The notes beneath the pieces were generated by a model, which saw nothing but the letters and a program-made list of their open reading frames with translations, was not told the origin of the DNA and searched no databases. Made by a program: the position numbers and the translations under genes. From positions 124,001-188,000 of the forward strand of contig VHIT02000052.1 of the NCBI GenBank assembly GCA_009768925.2: a DNA stretch of 64,000 bases, read 5' to 3'. Origin of the DNA: Cryptosporidium bovis (Eukaryota > Apicomplexa > Conoidasida > Eucoccidiorida > Cryptosporidiidae). Shown here one piece after another: positions 8,577 to 18,196 of this stretch (the stretch's first letter is position 1; every line of letters starts with the position of its first letter).

Positions 8577-10226
8577 TTACGTCGGGATTGTACCACCTTT
8601 TGAAATATACAAAACTAACTGATCACCAACCCTAAGTTGTAGTGGACTGTACCTGTCGTGTTGTAATCCCTTTCTTTTAAGTGCAGATATTATTGCAAAA
8701 TTCTTCGGTACAACAGATATGTCGATCCCAAAGTGTTCCTTTGAGTTAGCTAATTCCCCTGGTTTAATAGCATTATATATTATCTTATATGTAATAACAT
8801 CAGTTCCTGCGCACTCTGTGTATAAAATTTCCATTTGTGGAGAAAAAATCGGGATATTGAAGAAGTCTTTCAGTTCTTTGCCCTCATTCTTAATTGGCCT
8901 CCAGTCAGAGTCGGAAGAATACATATCTTCAATTTCACATCTCTCTGAGCTAATTTCTTCGAAAACCAATCTTTGGAATTTTATGGAGTCCAAGTCAACA
9001 ACACCAAATGAGTTACTCATATTTACTGCAATTTCGATTCTATCCCCAACATTCAAGTTTGATGTAGTGGTTGTATGAGCAACTGCAACTTCTTCACAGT
9101 GTGATCTAGAAATATCTTTATATGCCCACTGAACTCTTTTCGTTCCTGTTGCTTTCGTGTTGAATCTATAGGAAGAAGTATAAATAATTTTTGGAATGGA
9201 ATTACACGAACTTCCTCTATTTGGTGGCAGAAAAGTGGAATTTGAACGGTTTTTACGAAAATTCTTGTTGCTTTCCATTAAAGCGGACTTGTACTTGAAA
9301 TTATAGGAAAGCGTCGATGATTTGTTCAAACAACTTTTCAGTACTTTTGCATATAACACTCTATCTATTCTAACGCTCCCTCCTACTGTCAACACCGGTT
9401 GAATTGTGACAGTTGCGTGCTCCAATTCGATATTTCCTGCGTAACATTCAATAAACTTCTCATCTATCGAAATACTATACTTTTTGTTTAAGAAGTTAGC
9501 GATTGTAAGTAACCAATGAGGGCAGACTAAGAAGCAAGCTAGTAGAGTCTCATCGAGTACAAATGGTACGAATACATCAATTATACCTGGGCTTAAAAAT
9601 GGCATGTGGTTTTTCTTGTTCCCGAAAATTTTGAATAATTTACTTTTAACCTCAATTTCATTCGTTTTAAACTTGGCATTAATTGAAGAACTTTCGATGT
9701 CGATACTTTCGTTACTAACTATATCCCTAGTTCCCATGATATCTTCAAGATTCTCAGAAGATTCTCTGCTTTCAAGTTCAAACCCCATTCCATAAGTTAG
9801 GTTGTCAAAAAGATTATCCTTCGTGGTGGGTATTAGACTATTATTCTTAATTTTTGAAATATAGCTATCACACGTTGATTTCACTTCTTTATTATCTAGT
9901 GACTCGAATATATAGTTTTTATCATTTATACTGTCAAGGACTTCAAACTCGGAGTCGATATTCTCATTTTTGCTTGAACCTGCTCTTGATAAATAATGTA
10001 TAACACCACAAGTAGTGATAATTCTTGAGGATATCCTACCCAGAGTATCCGACACCGGACCGTCAATGAACTGATTTGGCATACCTTGAAATGAGGCGAC
10101 TCTTGAAGTTGCATTGCTATTCAAATTCGAATCTGAAAGTGATTTTATTAGAGGTTGTACTAAAGTAGACTCTTTTCCGTCTATAATATCTTGAGTGCTA
10201 ATATCATTTGCCAGTGCATTCCCCAT
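8577..10226 (-). CDS. Conserved-looking unknown protein with possible N-myristoylation signal
   Basis: 549 aa from ATG at 10226; the codons further upstream in frame lack an ATG. The protein begins MGNALAND, which meets the broad rule for glycine myristoylation (Gly2, small residue at 6), so peripheral membrane attachment is possible. Residues ~1-200 are low complexity. A hydrophobic F-box-like stretch (VFVPFVLDETLLACFLVCPHW) lies near residue 225. The remaining ~300 residues look globular and beta rich and end VGDQLVLYISKGG. I do not recognise a family. The gene is divergent from PDCD5 and its upstream region holds an E2F-like box at 10333. Confidence 0.7.
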   Translation of the reverse strand: MGNALANDISTQDIIDGKESTLVQPLIKSLSDSNLNSNATSRVASFQGMPNQFIDGPVSDTLGRISSRIITTCGVIHYLSRAGSSKNENIDSEFEVLDSINDKNYIFESLDNKEVKSTCDSYISKIKNNSLIPTTKDNLFDNLTYGMGFELESRESSENLEDIMGTRDIVSNESIDIESSSINAKFKTNEIEVKSKLFKIFGNKKNHMPFLSPGIIDVFVPFVLDETLLACFLVCPHWLLTIANFLNKKYSISIDEKFIECYAGNIELEHATVTIQPVLTVGGSVRIDRVLYAKVLKSCLNKSSTLSYNFKYKSALMESNKNFRKNRSNSTFLPPNRGSSCNSIPKIIYTSSYRFNTKATGTKRVQWAYKDISRSHCEEVAVAHTTTTSNLNVGDRIEIAVNMSNSFGVVDLDSIKFQRLVFEEISSERCEIEDMYSSDSDWRPIKNEGKELKDFFNIPIFSPQMEILYTECAGTDVITYKIIYNAIKPGELANSKEHFGIDISVVPKNFAIISALKRKGLQHDRYSPLQLRVGDQLVLYISKGGTIPT

Positions 10227-10332
10227 TTTCACATATCATTTGGAGAAATAAACAGAAACATTAATATTCTGGAAATTATACTCCATTTACTTTTAAACAA
10301 ATAAGACTTTGCATAAATAACGAAACACAACA

Positions 10333-10340
10333 GGCGGGAA
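10333..10340 (+). promoter_or_regulatory. E2F/DP1-like box
   Basis: GGCGGGAA (in context CAGGCGGGAAATG) sits in the 450-bp divergent promoter region between the minus-strand unknown and PDCD5. E2F-like boxes are reported as an over-represented upstream motif in Cryptosporidium, whose genome encodes E2F/DP1 factors. No other element in this region is recognised. Confidence 0.45.
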
Positions 10341-10676
10341 ATGTGGGGGAATTAGTAGCCCTTAAACTCATGAATAGTTTGCAATATTAACGTGGAACAT
10401 TCATACGTAAGCTACACAGAAACACCAATTTATTCAAGTCGAGGTAGGAATGGAGTAAATTTTACAAATAAAATGTTGATTGCTTAAAATTGATATATAT
10501 GTATATGTGGTTATTTTCATTTATGACCTGAAGCAATTGTAAAAATTCCTTTGTTATTTTCGGTTTTTTGTTTCATGAAATCCCGCGACTAAAAACTACT
10601 GCAATTATTTTTCTCAGGTTTTAATAATCAACTTTCTAATTAAAATACTATTTTTAACAATTGTAACATTAACAAG

Positions 10677-11075
10677 ATGGCGAATTTTAATAACAGTAAT
10701 GGAGGCACCGCAAATTTTCCTGTTGGCGATGGCCTTGAGGGAGTAAACAGTAGAGAGGGAAAACAACCATCGAATATAAGCACTGAAGAACAGAAGGTAA
10801 TTGAACAAAGAAGAGCAGTGCTGAGGACTATTCTTGAACCTTCCGCTATTGAACGTCTGAATAGAATAGCACTTGTTAAACCAGATAGGGCCATTCAAGT
10901 AGAGGACTATATTCTACGCACCGCCCGTTCAAGTGGATTTTCGCAACAAAGGAAGTTACAGGAAAGTGAATTAGTCAATATACTATCGATGATCAACGAG
11001 TCAAGTGAGCAGAAATCTAAAATAACTATTTATAGGAGAGAATTATTTGATGAGGATGACGGGATTGATTTTTAA
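10677..11075 (+). CDS. PDCD5: PDCD5 / TFAR19 family DNA-binding protein
   Basis: 132 aa, about the usual family length (~125). The PDCD5 core covers residues ~35-115: EEQKVIEQRRAVLRTILEPSAIERLNRIALVKPDRA with VEDYILRTARSSGF, the helix bundle that in human PDCD5 contacts the CCT chaperonin/beta-tubulin and in archaea is an uncharacterised DNA-binding protein. The tail ends EDDGIDF, similar to the acidic family C-terminus. A single exon. It ends about 50 bp before the convergent AP-4 epsilon gene. Confidence 0.92.
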   Translation: MANFNNSNGGTANFPVGDGLEGVNSREGKQPSNISTEEQKVIEQRRAVLRTILEPSAIERLNRIALVKPDRAIQVEDYILRTARSSGFSQQRKLQESELVNILSMINESSEQKSKITIYRRELFDEDDGIDF

Positions 11076-11125
11076 TTGAAAATTTAGAATGTCACAAATT
11101 AGTGTCTAAGAAATGTGACATATTT

Positions 11126-13783
11126 TTAGTTACTTCTTGTTTTAGAGATGCCACTAAAAAGCGCAACTATCTCTTTCTGTTTTTTGATATCTCTTTCTTG
11201 TGTTTCCCTACTTTTTACATTTTCAGAATTATCAGTCTTTTTAGATTTACAACTGACAATACTCTCCTGTTTTGTGCTATTTTTATAGCCTTCGGGTCCC
11301 CATTTACTTGTGATCGTAGAGATATTGGTTCTTGTTGGTTGCGAGATCACTCCGCTAGGCGGAAAACTTTTCGCTTTGAATTTAATGGTTTGACTTTCCT
11401 CATGGGGTTCGCCCTCAAATTTGTGTGCGTTGTAGATGTTCTGTAATGTTTCTTGCATTCTTTCAGAAACTACTTCATCGAGATAGACTAGTTCCTGGTC
11501 CGTATGCTTCAACTCGGTACTAAGACTTGCTTTTTGGTCGTATTCAAAGGAGTTCTCGATAAAATCGATACTATTGGCATTTAATTTATTTTCTTTTCTC
11601 TTTATTCTCGAAAGGTCACTTTTATTTTTATTAATTTTAGATGCGTAATCATTAGAAAGCTTATACTCATTTACAAAATTGTCTAGGAATTTGAGGTTTT
11701 TATCAACATTTATTTCTTCACATGATGCATCATATGGAAGGATAAAGTTCAATAGGTTGAAGAACTTAACATTATTGTTGTCTAGGAATTCATTTTTGAA
11801 TTCCTTATTAAGCAATATAAGTGAGATAAATTCATTATTTCTTTGGCTTATTAAGTTAAATGGGTATTTGAAACACTCTGAAATAATGCCATTATATATC
11901 TCATTCATCTTATTTAAATACATTTCTTTCTTTTCAATTTCGAAATTTGTTATTTTATTAGAAACTAATATCGCGTTGGAATAGCATTTCATTATAGCTG
12001 AAATGATAATTGATATAGTTTCAGATGATGTTCGGGACTTTAAATTAGATAAATTTAACTCAGGTTCTTTATTGAATGTTTCAGTATTGTTTTGGAATGC
12101 TTTAAGGTTCTCTTTTAGACGTACAAATGTATTTGAAAGGAGTTTGGTTGCTTCGTAAATAACCTCAATCGATCTAATATCGCATGTTCCGTTTGGGTCA
12201 ATAGATCCATATTCACCAATTACCCATATTGCCAAATTATAAAGTATTTCTGGCAAAATATCCAGATGATTCTCAAGAATCTTCGAAAATACGTTACTCG
12301 CCTCATTTCTAAATTTTAAATCTTCTAATTCATCACCAGTGGGACCTTCTGCAATTATTTGCGCAATATTGTTTGCCTTATTTCTTCCAACAGTTTCACC
12401 TGATAATTCAAATAGTTTAATCATTGTATTTAGGTACCAAAAATATGTTGGTGAAAACCTCTCACTTAGCAAGACAATGTTTTTTACTAAGTCTTCTCTA
12501 AAATGACTATCCTTTGATGCAGTTAAATTCTGAATAAGTTTTGAAATAACGACTTCAATATTTTGTGGATTAGTCATCTTACATAGTAAATCGAGTGTAC
12601 ATCTTCTTAGAGTTTCGTCTTTATCTTCAAGACAATCTACTACAACCATCTGATATGGTATTGCATAAGATGGATCTATTTTTGTTATTCTAGTGAGGCA
12701 TTTTATCCCAATGCACTTTAGATAATTTACCCCAGAATTTAAAAGCTTCGAAATAGTTTCAGTTGTTTGATCCAGTAAATCACTATTAGTATTAATTGAT
12801 GTTATTGCCTTTGTACAAGAGTCAAATATTGCGAATGAAATATTGCAAGCATTATTTGTAGATTTTATGTTCGGATTTAGGGAAGGATAGACTATTGATT
12901 TACCGTTGTATGTCGGCACAAACACTGACGATTCAACTTTCTTGGTGGCATTATAGATGATTTCATAAACTTGATCACCAACGCTTTTGTCAAATGCAAC
13001 AAGATCAGACAATATATCTAGGATTTTAATTTGTGTCCAAGGTGCTGGAATTGAATGATATTCATAATCTTTTGGAATATTGTTTTCAATAATTTGTTTC
13101 AAATTGGCAATTATATATGGAATCAATGGCAAACATAATTTTGGATGGCAAGCATTTATTTTATCTACTAAATAAAGAACTGAGTTGACAACACCTATAT
13201 CGATATCGCAAAGACCTTTTCTCAATAGGTCATTGTTTTCTTCAATAATTGTCGGCTTCAATTCCATTACCTTTAGAAATAGCAAATATGCCTTTCTTCT
13301 AATAATTGGAGTTCGGTGTGAGAGTAATTTTATTAATAGTTCTTCTATTGATGATAATATTTCAGTATTTAGTAAATATGGTAAACTTGACAATGCGGAT
13401 AAAATGTCAAGTTGATTTCTGCTGGAAAGATCTCTTTGTAATGTATTAATAAGTAATACTAATAACTCGTTGTTCCTATTAAAAAAAATACAACATGCCA
13501 AGTATCCTATTCTTTTCACTAGTGCATTCTTCTCATTTGTCATTTTAATTGCATGAATATAAGCAAATGAAGCATCATGCCCCAACATTTCAATGTAAAT
13601 AGCTCTTATCATGTATTCACGTAGTTTACCAGGTGAAATAGAATGTTCTTGCATTTTTAATTGTAGCATTGTCAATTCATTAATAATGATGTTGTCCTCT
13701 TCATGTTTTGAGCGACATTCACCAATAGATTTAACCAAATCAAAAAGTTGTCTTGACGAAAAAGAGTCAACATATTGCATCAT
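11126..13783 (-). CDS. AP4E1: AP-4 complex subunit epsilon
   Basis: 885 aa large adaptin. The N-terminal trunk is diagnostic: SSRQLFDLVKSIGECRSKHEED (residues ~7-28), YIEMLGHDASFAYIHAIKMT, and PAPWTQIKILDILSDL near residue 250. The 'signature' spacing HDASFAYIHA and KSIGE.RSK matches AP-4 epsilon better than AP-1 gamma, AP-2 alpha or AP-3 delta. AP-4 buds non-clathrin carriers from the trans-Golgi. The C-terminal third (~640-885) is Asn/Lys rich and has no recognisable ear domain. ATG ATG at 13783/13780; the first is used here. None of the other AP-4 subunits is in the window. Confidence 0.85.
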   Translation of the reverse strand: MMQYVDSFSSRQLFDLVKSIGECRSKHEEDNIIINELTMLQLKMQEHSISPGKLREYMIRAIYIEMLGHDASFAYIHAIKMTNEKNALVKRIGYLACCIFFNRNNELLVLLINTLQRDLSSRNQLDILSALSSLPYLLNTEILSSIEELLIKLLSHRTPIIRRKAYLLFLKVMELKPTIIEENNDLLRKGLCDIDIGVVNSVLYLVDKINACHPKLCLPLIPYIIANLKQIIENNIPKDYEYHSIPAPWTQIKILDILSDLVAFDKSVGDQVYEIIYNATKKVESSVFVPTYNGKSIVYPSLNPNIKSTNNACNISFAIFDSCTKAITSINTNSDLLDQTTETISKLLNSGVNYLKCIGIKCLTRITKIDPSYAIPYQMVVVDCLEDKDETLRRCTLDLLCKMTNPQNIEVVISKLIQNLTASKDSHFREDLVKNIVLLSERFSPTYFWYLNTMIKLFELSGETVGRNKANNIAQIIAEGPTGDELEDLKFRNEASNVFSKILENHLDILPEILYNLAIWVIGEYGSIDPNGTCDIRSIEVIYEATKLLSNTFVRLKENLKAFQNNTETFNKEPELNLSNLKSRTSSETISIIISAIMKCYSNAILVSNKITNFEIEKKEMYLNKMNEIYNGIISECFKYPFNLISQRNNEFISLILLNKEFKNEFLDNNNVKFFNLLNFILPYDASCEEINVDKNLKFLDNFVNEYKLSNDYASKINKNKSDLSRIKRKENKLNANSIDFIENSFEYDQKASLSTELKHTDQELVYLDEVVSERMQETLQNIYNAHKFEGEPHEESQTIKFKAKSFPPSGVISQPTRTNISTITSKWGPEGYKNSTKQESIVSCKSKKTDNSENVKSRETQERDIKKQKEIVALFSGISKTRSN

Positions 13784-14253
13784 AATGTAATTTAATAGTT
13801 GTGAGAGGTGACGGTTTTAAATTTGAGAAATAGATATTATAATTTTTGAATTGATACTTTACAAAAATAACAAGGCAATTAATATTATCAATGACTAAAC
13901 TTTATCCATGTGATTTTAACTCTTAAATTCTACTTAGAACAAAGCAATCTTAACCACACATTTAGCAATAAATTCTTAATGCACCGGAACAATGAATGAG
14001 TTAAGCGCCAATCTACCCACACTAGATTTTAGGCTTTTATAATTTTAGTTAATGCTTGGTAAATTTTTCTTATGCAACTAGAATAAGTGAAATTTTGTTA
14101 AGCAAGCTGTATAATCAGTTTGGAAGTTTTTTATCATATGTATTTGACACTAGCTTGAACTTTCAGCCCCTTACCTTCTTAATAAAAACAAATTTAGTTT
14201 TTAATCTATTAAATTAACTAGTTGCGAGTGTAATAGAAGTTCGTAATTTTATT
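13784..14253. other. Divergent intergenic region AP-4 epsilon / SMC2
   Basis: A/T-rich spacer without ORF. The only item of note is AGCGCCAAT near 14004-14012, the reverse of an E2F-like TTGGCGC core, placed about 240 bp upstream of SMC2, a cell-cycle gene. Confidence 0.3.
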
Positions 14254-17200
14254 ATGTACATTGAAGAAATAATTCTGGACGGATTTAAGTCCTATCAAAA
14301 AAGAACTATTATTGGAAAATTCAATCCAAAATTTAACGCTATAACGGGACTTAATGGGAGTGGTAAATCGAATATTTTAGATTCAATTTGTTTCGTTCTC
14401 GGTATAACAAATTTATCACAAATACGTATTAATAAGCTAGAGGAGCTAATATATAAATCAGGTCAGGCAGGAATAAGCAAAGCCTCAGTTTCAATAATTT
14501 TTAATAATGAAGACAAATCTAATTCCTCTCCATTATATAGGGACCTTGACAAAATAACGGTAACAAGACAAATTGCAACTGGTGGGAGAAATAGATACTT
14601 AATAAATGGGGCAGTTGTTAAACCGATGGATGTTACAAATTTTTTTCATTCAGTGCAATTAAATGTTAGTAGCTCACATTTTTTAATTATGCAAGGAAGA
14701 ATAACGAAAGTGATTAATATGAAGCCAAAGGAACTGCTTTCGATGATTGAGGAAGCTGCAGGGACAAGAATGTATGAAACTAAAAAGCAACAAAGCTTAA
14801 AATTAATTGAGAAAAAGAATAGCAAATTGAATGAGATTAATAGAATGCTAGAGGAGGATATTATTCCTAAATTTGAGAGAATAAAGAAAGAGAAGACTGA
14901 TTATCTAAAGTGGGCAAGTATTAATGAAGAAGTCGAGCTTTATGAACGCCTTTGTACACTGCACCAGTTCAAACAAATAATAGATGAGACTAATTCAATT
15001 GAGTTAAATTTAAAAAATATGAAACTTGAGTTCAATAATTTTGAGAATGAAGTTGATTCTTTGAATAATAAAGTATCTTGCATTCAAAAAATTATTGACA
15101 AAGAAGAAGACAAAATGTCTTCTAAATGGTCAATCCCACTTAGAGATTGCAAGGATAAAATATCTTTAATTGAATCTAATGTTAATATGACACAAGTTCA
15201 ACTGAATGAATTGAATACAGATCTCAAAGATGAAGAAAATACACTTGTTGATATGGTAAAGCAACAAGGTGAAATTCAAGAAAAATTATCTTTTGGAAGA
15301 AGCAAGAAAAATGAACCCAACCAATCAGATGAATTCGCTAAAGTCGACACAAGACTAAAAGATCTTAAGAAATTGTTAGAAAATTCAAAAAAAACTCTCC
15401 AAGGAATACGTACAGGTTGTGATTCTGTTTCCGAAGATTCAGAACAAAAGTCGCTGCGGCAATCTTTATTTGACACCCAAAAGGAATTAAGTAGTATAGC
15501 TGTACAAGAGAAGAAAATTAAGTTAAAAATCGAAGACATGGAGAGAAGTCTTAAACCACTGAAAAACAAAATATCAAAAAACAATTCAAATGGTGGGCAA
15601 CAAAATTCGAGTATAAGAGATGAATATAATAAATTAAAGGCACATGTAGAGAAACTACAAACTGATGTAGATAGTATGAAAGAAGATGCAGAATTATTTG
15701 AAAAGTACAGTTTCGAAAGAAAAAGGTTAAAAATTGATAATGACTCTCTTGAAATTCAGCTTCAGCCCATAGAAATGTTTATTAGAAATATTCAATGTAT
15801 TTATGATTCTGGGAGTAACGGAGAATTGGCCGTACAGGCACACATAAATAGTGTAGACTTACTTTTTTCACAAAATTTAAACAAAACAAAAGTTAAAGGC
15901 TGTGTGTTCGAATTATTTGGTTACAGTGACCCCAAGTATTCAACTGCATTGGAAATGGTCGCTGGAGGAAGGCTCTACAACATGATAGTTGAGAATAGTG
16001 AAATAGGAAAACAACTTTTAAATAGTGGATTAATAAAAAAAAGAGTTACACTGATACCATTAGACAAAATCATTGACCCCTCTATATCAGAAAAAACCAT
16101 TCAACATGCTAAAAAATTGACAAACTGTACTGGTAATGATGATCTTCGAGTGGTTAGTCCAATGAACTTGATTAATTTTAATCAAGAACTTCTTCCTGCA
16201 ATGAAGTATTGTTTTGGGCATACAATAATATGCGAAGACGAAAATTTTGCAAAAGCTATCACATTCCATCCCGATATTGCTGTAAGGACGGTGACCTTAA
16301 AGGGTGATATTTACGATCCAACTGGAACATTATCTGGGGGTTCGAGTACGGGTAATAGTAGGAGTATTATTGAAACATACAGACAATACAATGATATAAG
16401 GTTGAAATTGTTAAATAACAACAGAAGAATTGAAGAAATAGATAGAAACCTTTTGCCTAATTTAAGTAAAGCTTCGGAAGTTTATCGTCACTCATTGAGG
16501 CAACTTGAAATAAATAATCATCAATTAAAATTACTAGAGGAAAGACTCGAGAAAATAAATGAATATTCGACAGAAGCGATGATGGATGGTATAAAAATGG
16601 AAATTGAGGCATTAAAAATTGAACTAACGAACTGTAAAAGAAAAAGTGAGGAGTTAACACAAAATAAATTAAGGTTGGAAACTGAAATAGAAGGGTTCGA
16701 AGTCAATAAGGCGTCACGTGAAAAAGAAATAGAAGAGAGCATAGAAGACTACAAAAAAGAAATAAAAAAGTTGACGGTTATACATCAAGACCTGGAAAAA
16801 GTAACCTTTTCTTCAAGAATTGAAAAAGAGGTATTAAATAAGGAGTTGGAACAACTGAATGAGAATATAATTAAGAAAAGAACAATTATTGATGAAATTA
16901 AAAAGAACTTAGGTGAACAAAATTTAAAGTTAAGTGAACTTCAAAGCGAGTTGAAAGATGCAAATGGTTCATTATTAAAATTACAAAAGGAAATAGAATC
17001 AAGTAATGACATTATCAGAGATAATAGAACTGAAATAAAAAAAATAGGAAAAATTATTTCGAAGAAACAAATAGAAATAACCAAAATTTCTCATGAAATA
17101 TCGACATTGAGTCAAAACCTGACAAAAAAAAATAAGAATAAAGATTCAATGTTAAGGCAATTTGAGTGGCTTCATGATGATAAAATCACTGAAAAATTTG

Positions 17201-17970
17201 ATCTGGAGACGCACAAATATAAAGATTGTATTAAAAAATTGGAGGATCTGCAATGTGAAAAGGACAGTCTTTCCAAAAATATGAATAGAAGAGCTTTAAA
17301 TATATACGAGAAGGTAAATGCAGAGTGTAATGAATTAATTAACAAGAGGGATATAGTCACCAAAGACAAGGATAAAATTGAAGATGCAATAAATGATTTA
17401 GATCAAAAGAAGAAACAAGCGTTGGAAAACACATGGAAGGCAGTAAATGCTTCTTTTGGATCAATATTTAGTACACTATTACCAAATGCAAATGCGGAAC
17501 TTGTACAATTTATTGATCCTGAAGAGGAATCAGATAATTTATATGGTCTGGAATTCAAAGTTGAGTTAGGCGGTGTTTGGAAAAAGTCATTAACTGAACT
17601 TAGTGGAGGCCAAAGGTCACTACTTGCGCTTTCACTCGTCTTAGCAATGCTTAGGTTCAAACCCGCTCCGGTATATATTTTGGATGAGATAGATTCTGCA
17701 CTCGATCTTGGCCACACACAGAATATCGGTAAAATGATCAAAAACCATTTTCCCAATTCCCAGTTTATTATTGTTTCTCTAAAAGAAGGAATGTTTAATA
17801 ACGCAAATGTCTTGTTTAGAACAGAATTGATGCACGGGGTCTCAACGGTTAACAGATATGAAAATAACAAACTAGAGGATTTCGAAGACGAGAATCAAGA
17901 AATAAACGCGATTGTAAAGGATAAATGTTATAAAGAGAATTCTAATTTGAAGTTACGCAGAAGATCTTAG
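14254..17970 (+). CDS. SMC2: Condensin subunit SMC2
   Basis: 1238 aa, standard SMC size. The N-terminus MYIEEIILDGFKSY with the SMC2-type QKRTIIGKF phrase leads to Walker A GLNGSGKSN (residues 32-40). Two long coiled coils (~165-500 and ~690-1050) flank a hinge (~515-670) with FGYSDPKYSTALEMVAGGRLYNMIV. The C-terminal head has the ABC signature LSGGQRSLLALSL, Walker B VYILDEIDSALD and the following D/H loops. SMC2 pairs with SMC4 in condensin and compacts mitotic chromosomes. RNKLEELIYKSGQAGISKASVSI also fits SMC2 rather than SMC1/3/4. Single exon. Confidence 0.96.
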   Translation: MYIEEIILDGFKSYQKRTIIGKFNPKFNAITGLNGSGKSNILDSICFVLGITNLSQIRINKLEELIYKSGQAGISKASVSIIFNNEDKSNSSPLYRDLDKITVTRQIATGGRNRYLINGAVVKPMDVTNFFHSVQLNVSSSHFLIMQGRITKVINMKPKELLSMIEEAAGTRMYETKKQQSLKLIEKKNSKLNEINRMLEEDIIPKFERIKKEKTDYLKWASINEEVELYERLCTLHQFKQIIDETNSIELNLKNMKLEFNNFENEVDSLNNKVSCIQKIIDKEEDKMSSKWSIPLRDCKDKISLIESNVNMTQVQLNELNTDLKDEENTLVDMVKQQGEIQEKLSFGRSKKNEPNQSDEFAKVDTRLKDLKKLLENSKKTLQGIRTGCDSVSEDSEQKSLRQSLFDTQKELSSIAVQEKKIKLKIEDMERSLKPLKNKISKNNSNGGQQNSSIRDEYNKLKAHVEKLQTDVDSMKEDAELFEKYSFERKRLKIDNDSLEIQLQPIEMFIRNIQCIYDSGSNGELAVQAHINSVDLLFSQNLNKTKVKGCVFELFGYSDPKYSTALEMVAGGRLYNMIVENSEIGKQLLNSGLIKKRVTLIPLDKIIDPSISEKTIQHAKKLTNCTGNDDLRVVSPMNLINFNQELLPAMKYCFGHTIICEDENFAKAITFHPDIAVRTVTLKGDIYDPTGTLSGGSSTGNSRSIIETYRQYNDIRLKLLNNNRRIEEIDRNLLPNLSKASEVYRHSLRQLEINNHQLKLLEERLEKINEYSTEAMMDGIKMEIEALKIELTNCKRKSEELTQNKLRLETEIEGFEVNKASREKEIEESIEDYKKEIKKLTVIHQDLEKVTFSSRIEKEVLNKELEQLNENIIKKRTIIDEIKKNLGEQNLKLSELQSELKDANGSLLKLQKEIESSNDIIRDNRTEIKKIGKIISKKQIEITKISHEISTLSQNLTKKNKNKDSMLRQFEWLHDDKITEKFDLETHKYKDCIKKLEDLQCEKDSLSKNMNRRALNIYEKVNAECNELINKRDIVTKDKDKIEDAINDLDQKKKQALENTWKAVNASFGSIFSTLLPNANAELVQFIDPEEESDNLYGLEFKVELGGVWKKSLTELSGGQRSLLALSLVLAMLRFKPAPVYILDEIDSALDLGHTQNIGKMIKNHFPNSQFIIVSLKEGMFNNANVLFRTELMHGVSTVNRYENNKLEDFEDENQEINAIVKDKCYKENSNLKLRRRS

Positions 17971-18196
17971 ATAAATGTTTATATTTACCCTTTCAATAAT
18001 AGGTAATTATTAGCTAGAATTTTTAATAAAAAATATATTCGCAAATTACCGCATAAGATCATTTTTCTTCACGAACATGTGTATATACGATTTATTTACA
18101 TAGTTAAATTATTAATATTCTTTTTTAATTTAATTTTAGTTACCTTACATATGTGTGTTCTTTAAAAAATCACTTTTTTAAAGAGTCTCTAAAACA

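Noticed and set aside
11102-11446. 114-aa plus-strand ORF
   Set aside because: Antisense to the AP-4 epsilon 3' end, with Phe-rich composition typical of shadows of Lys-rich sequence.
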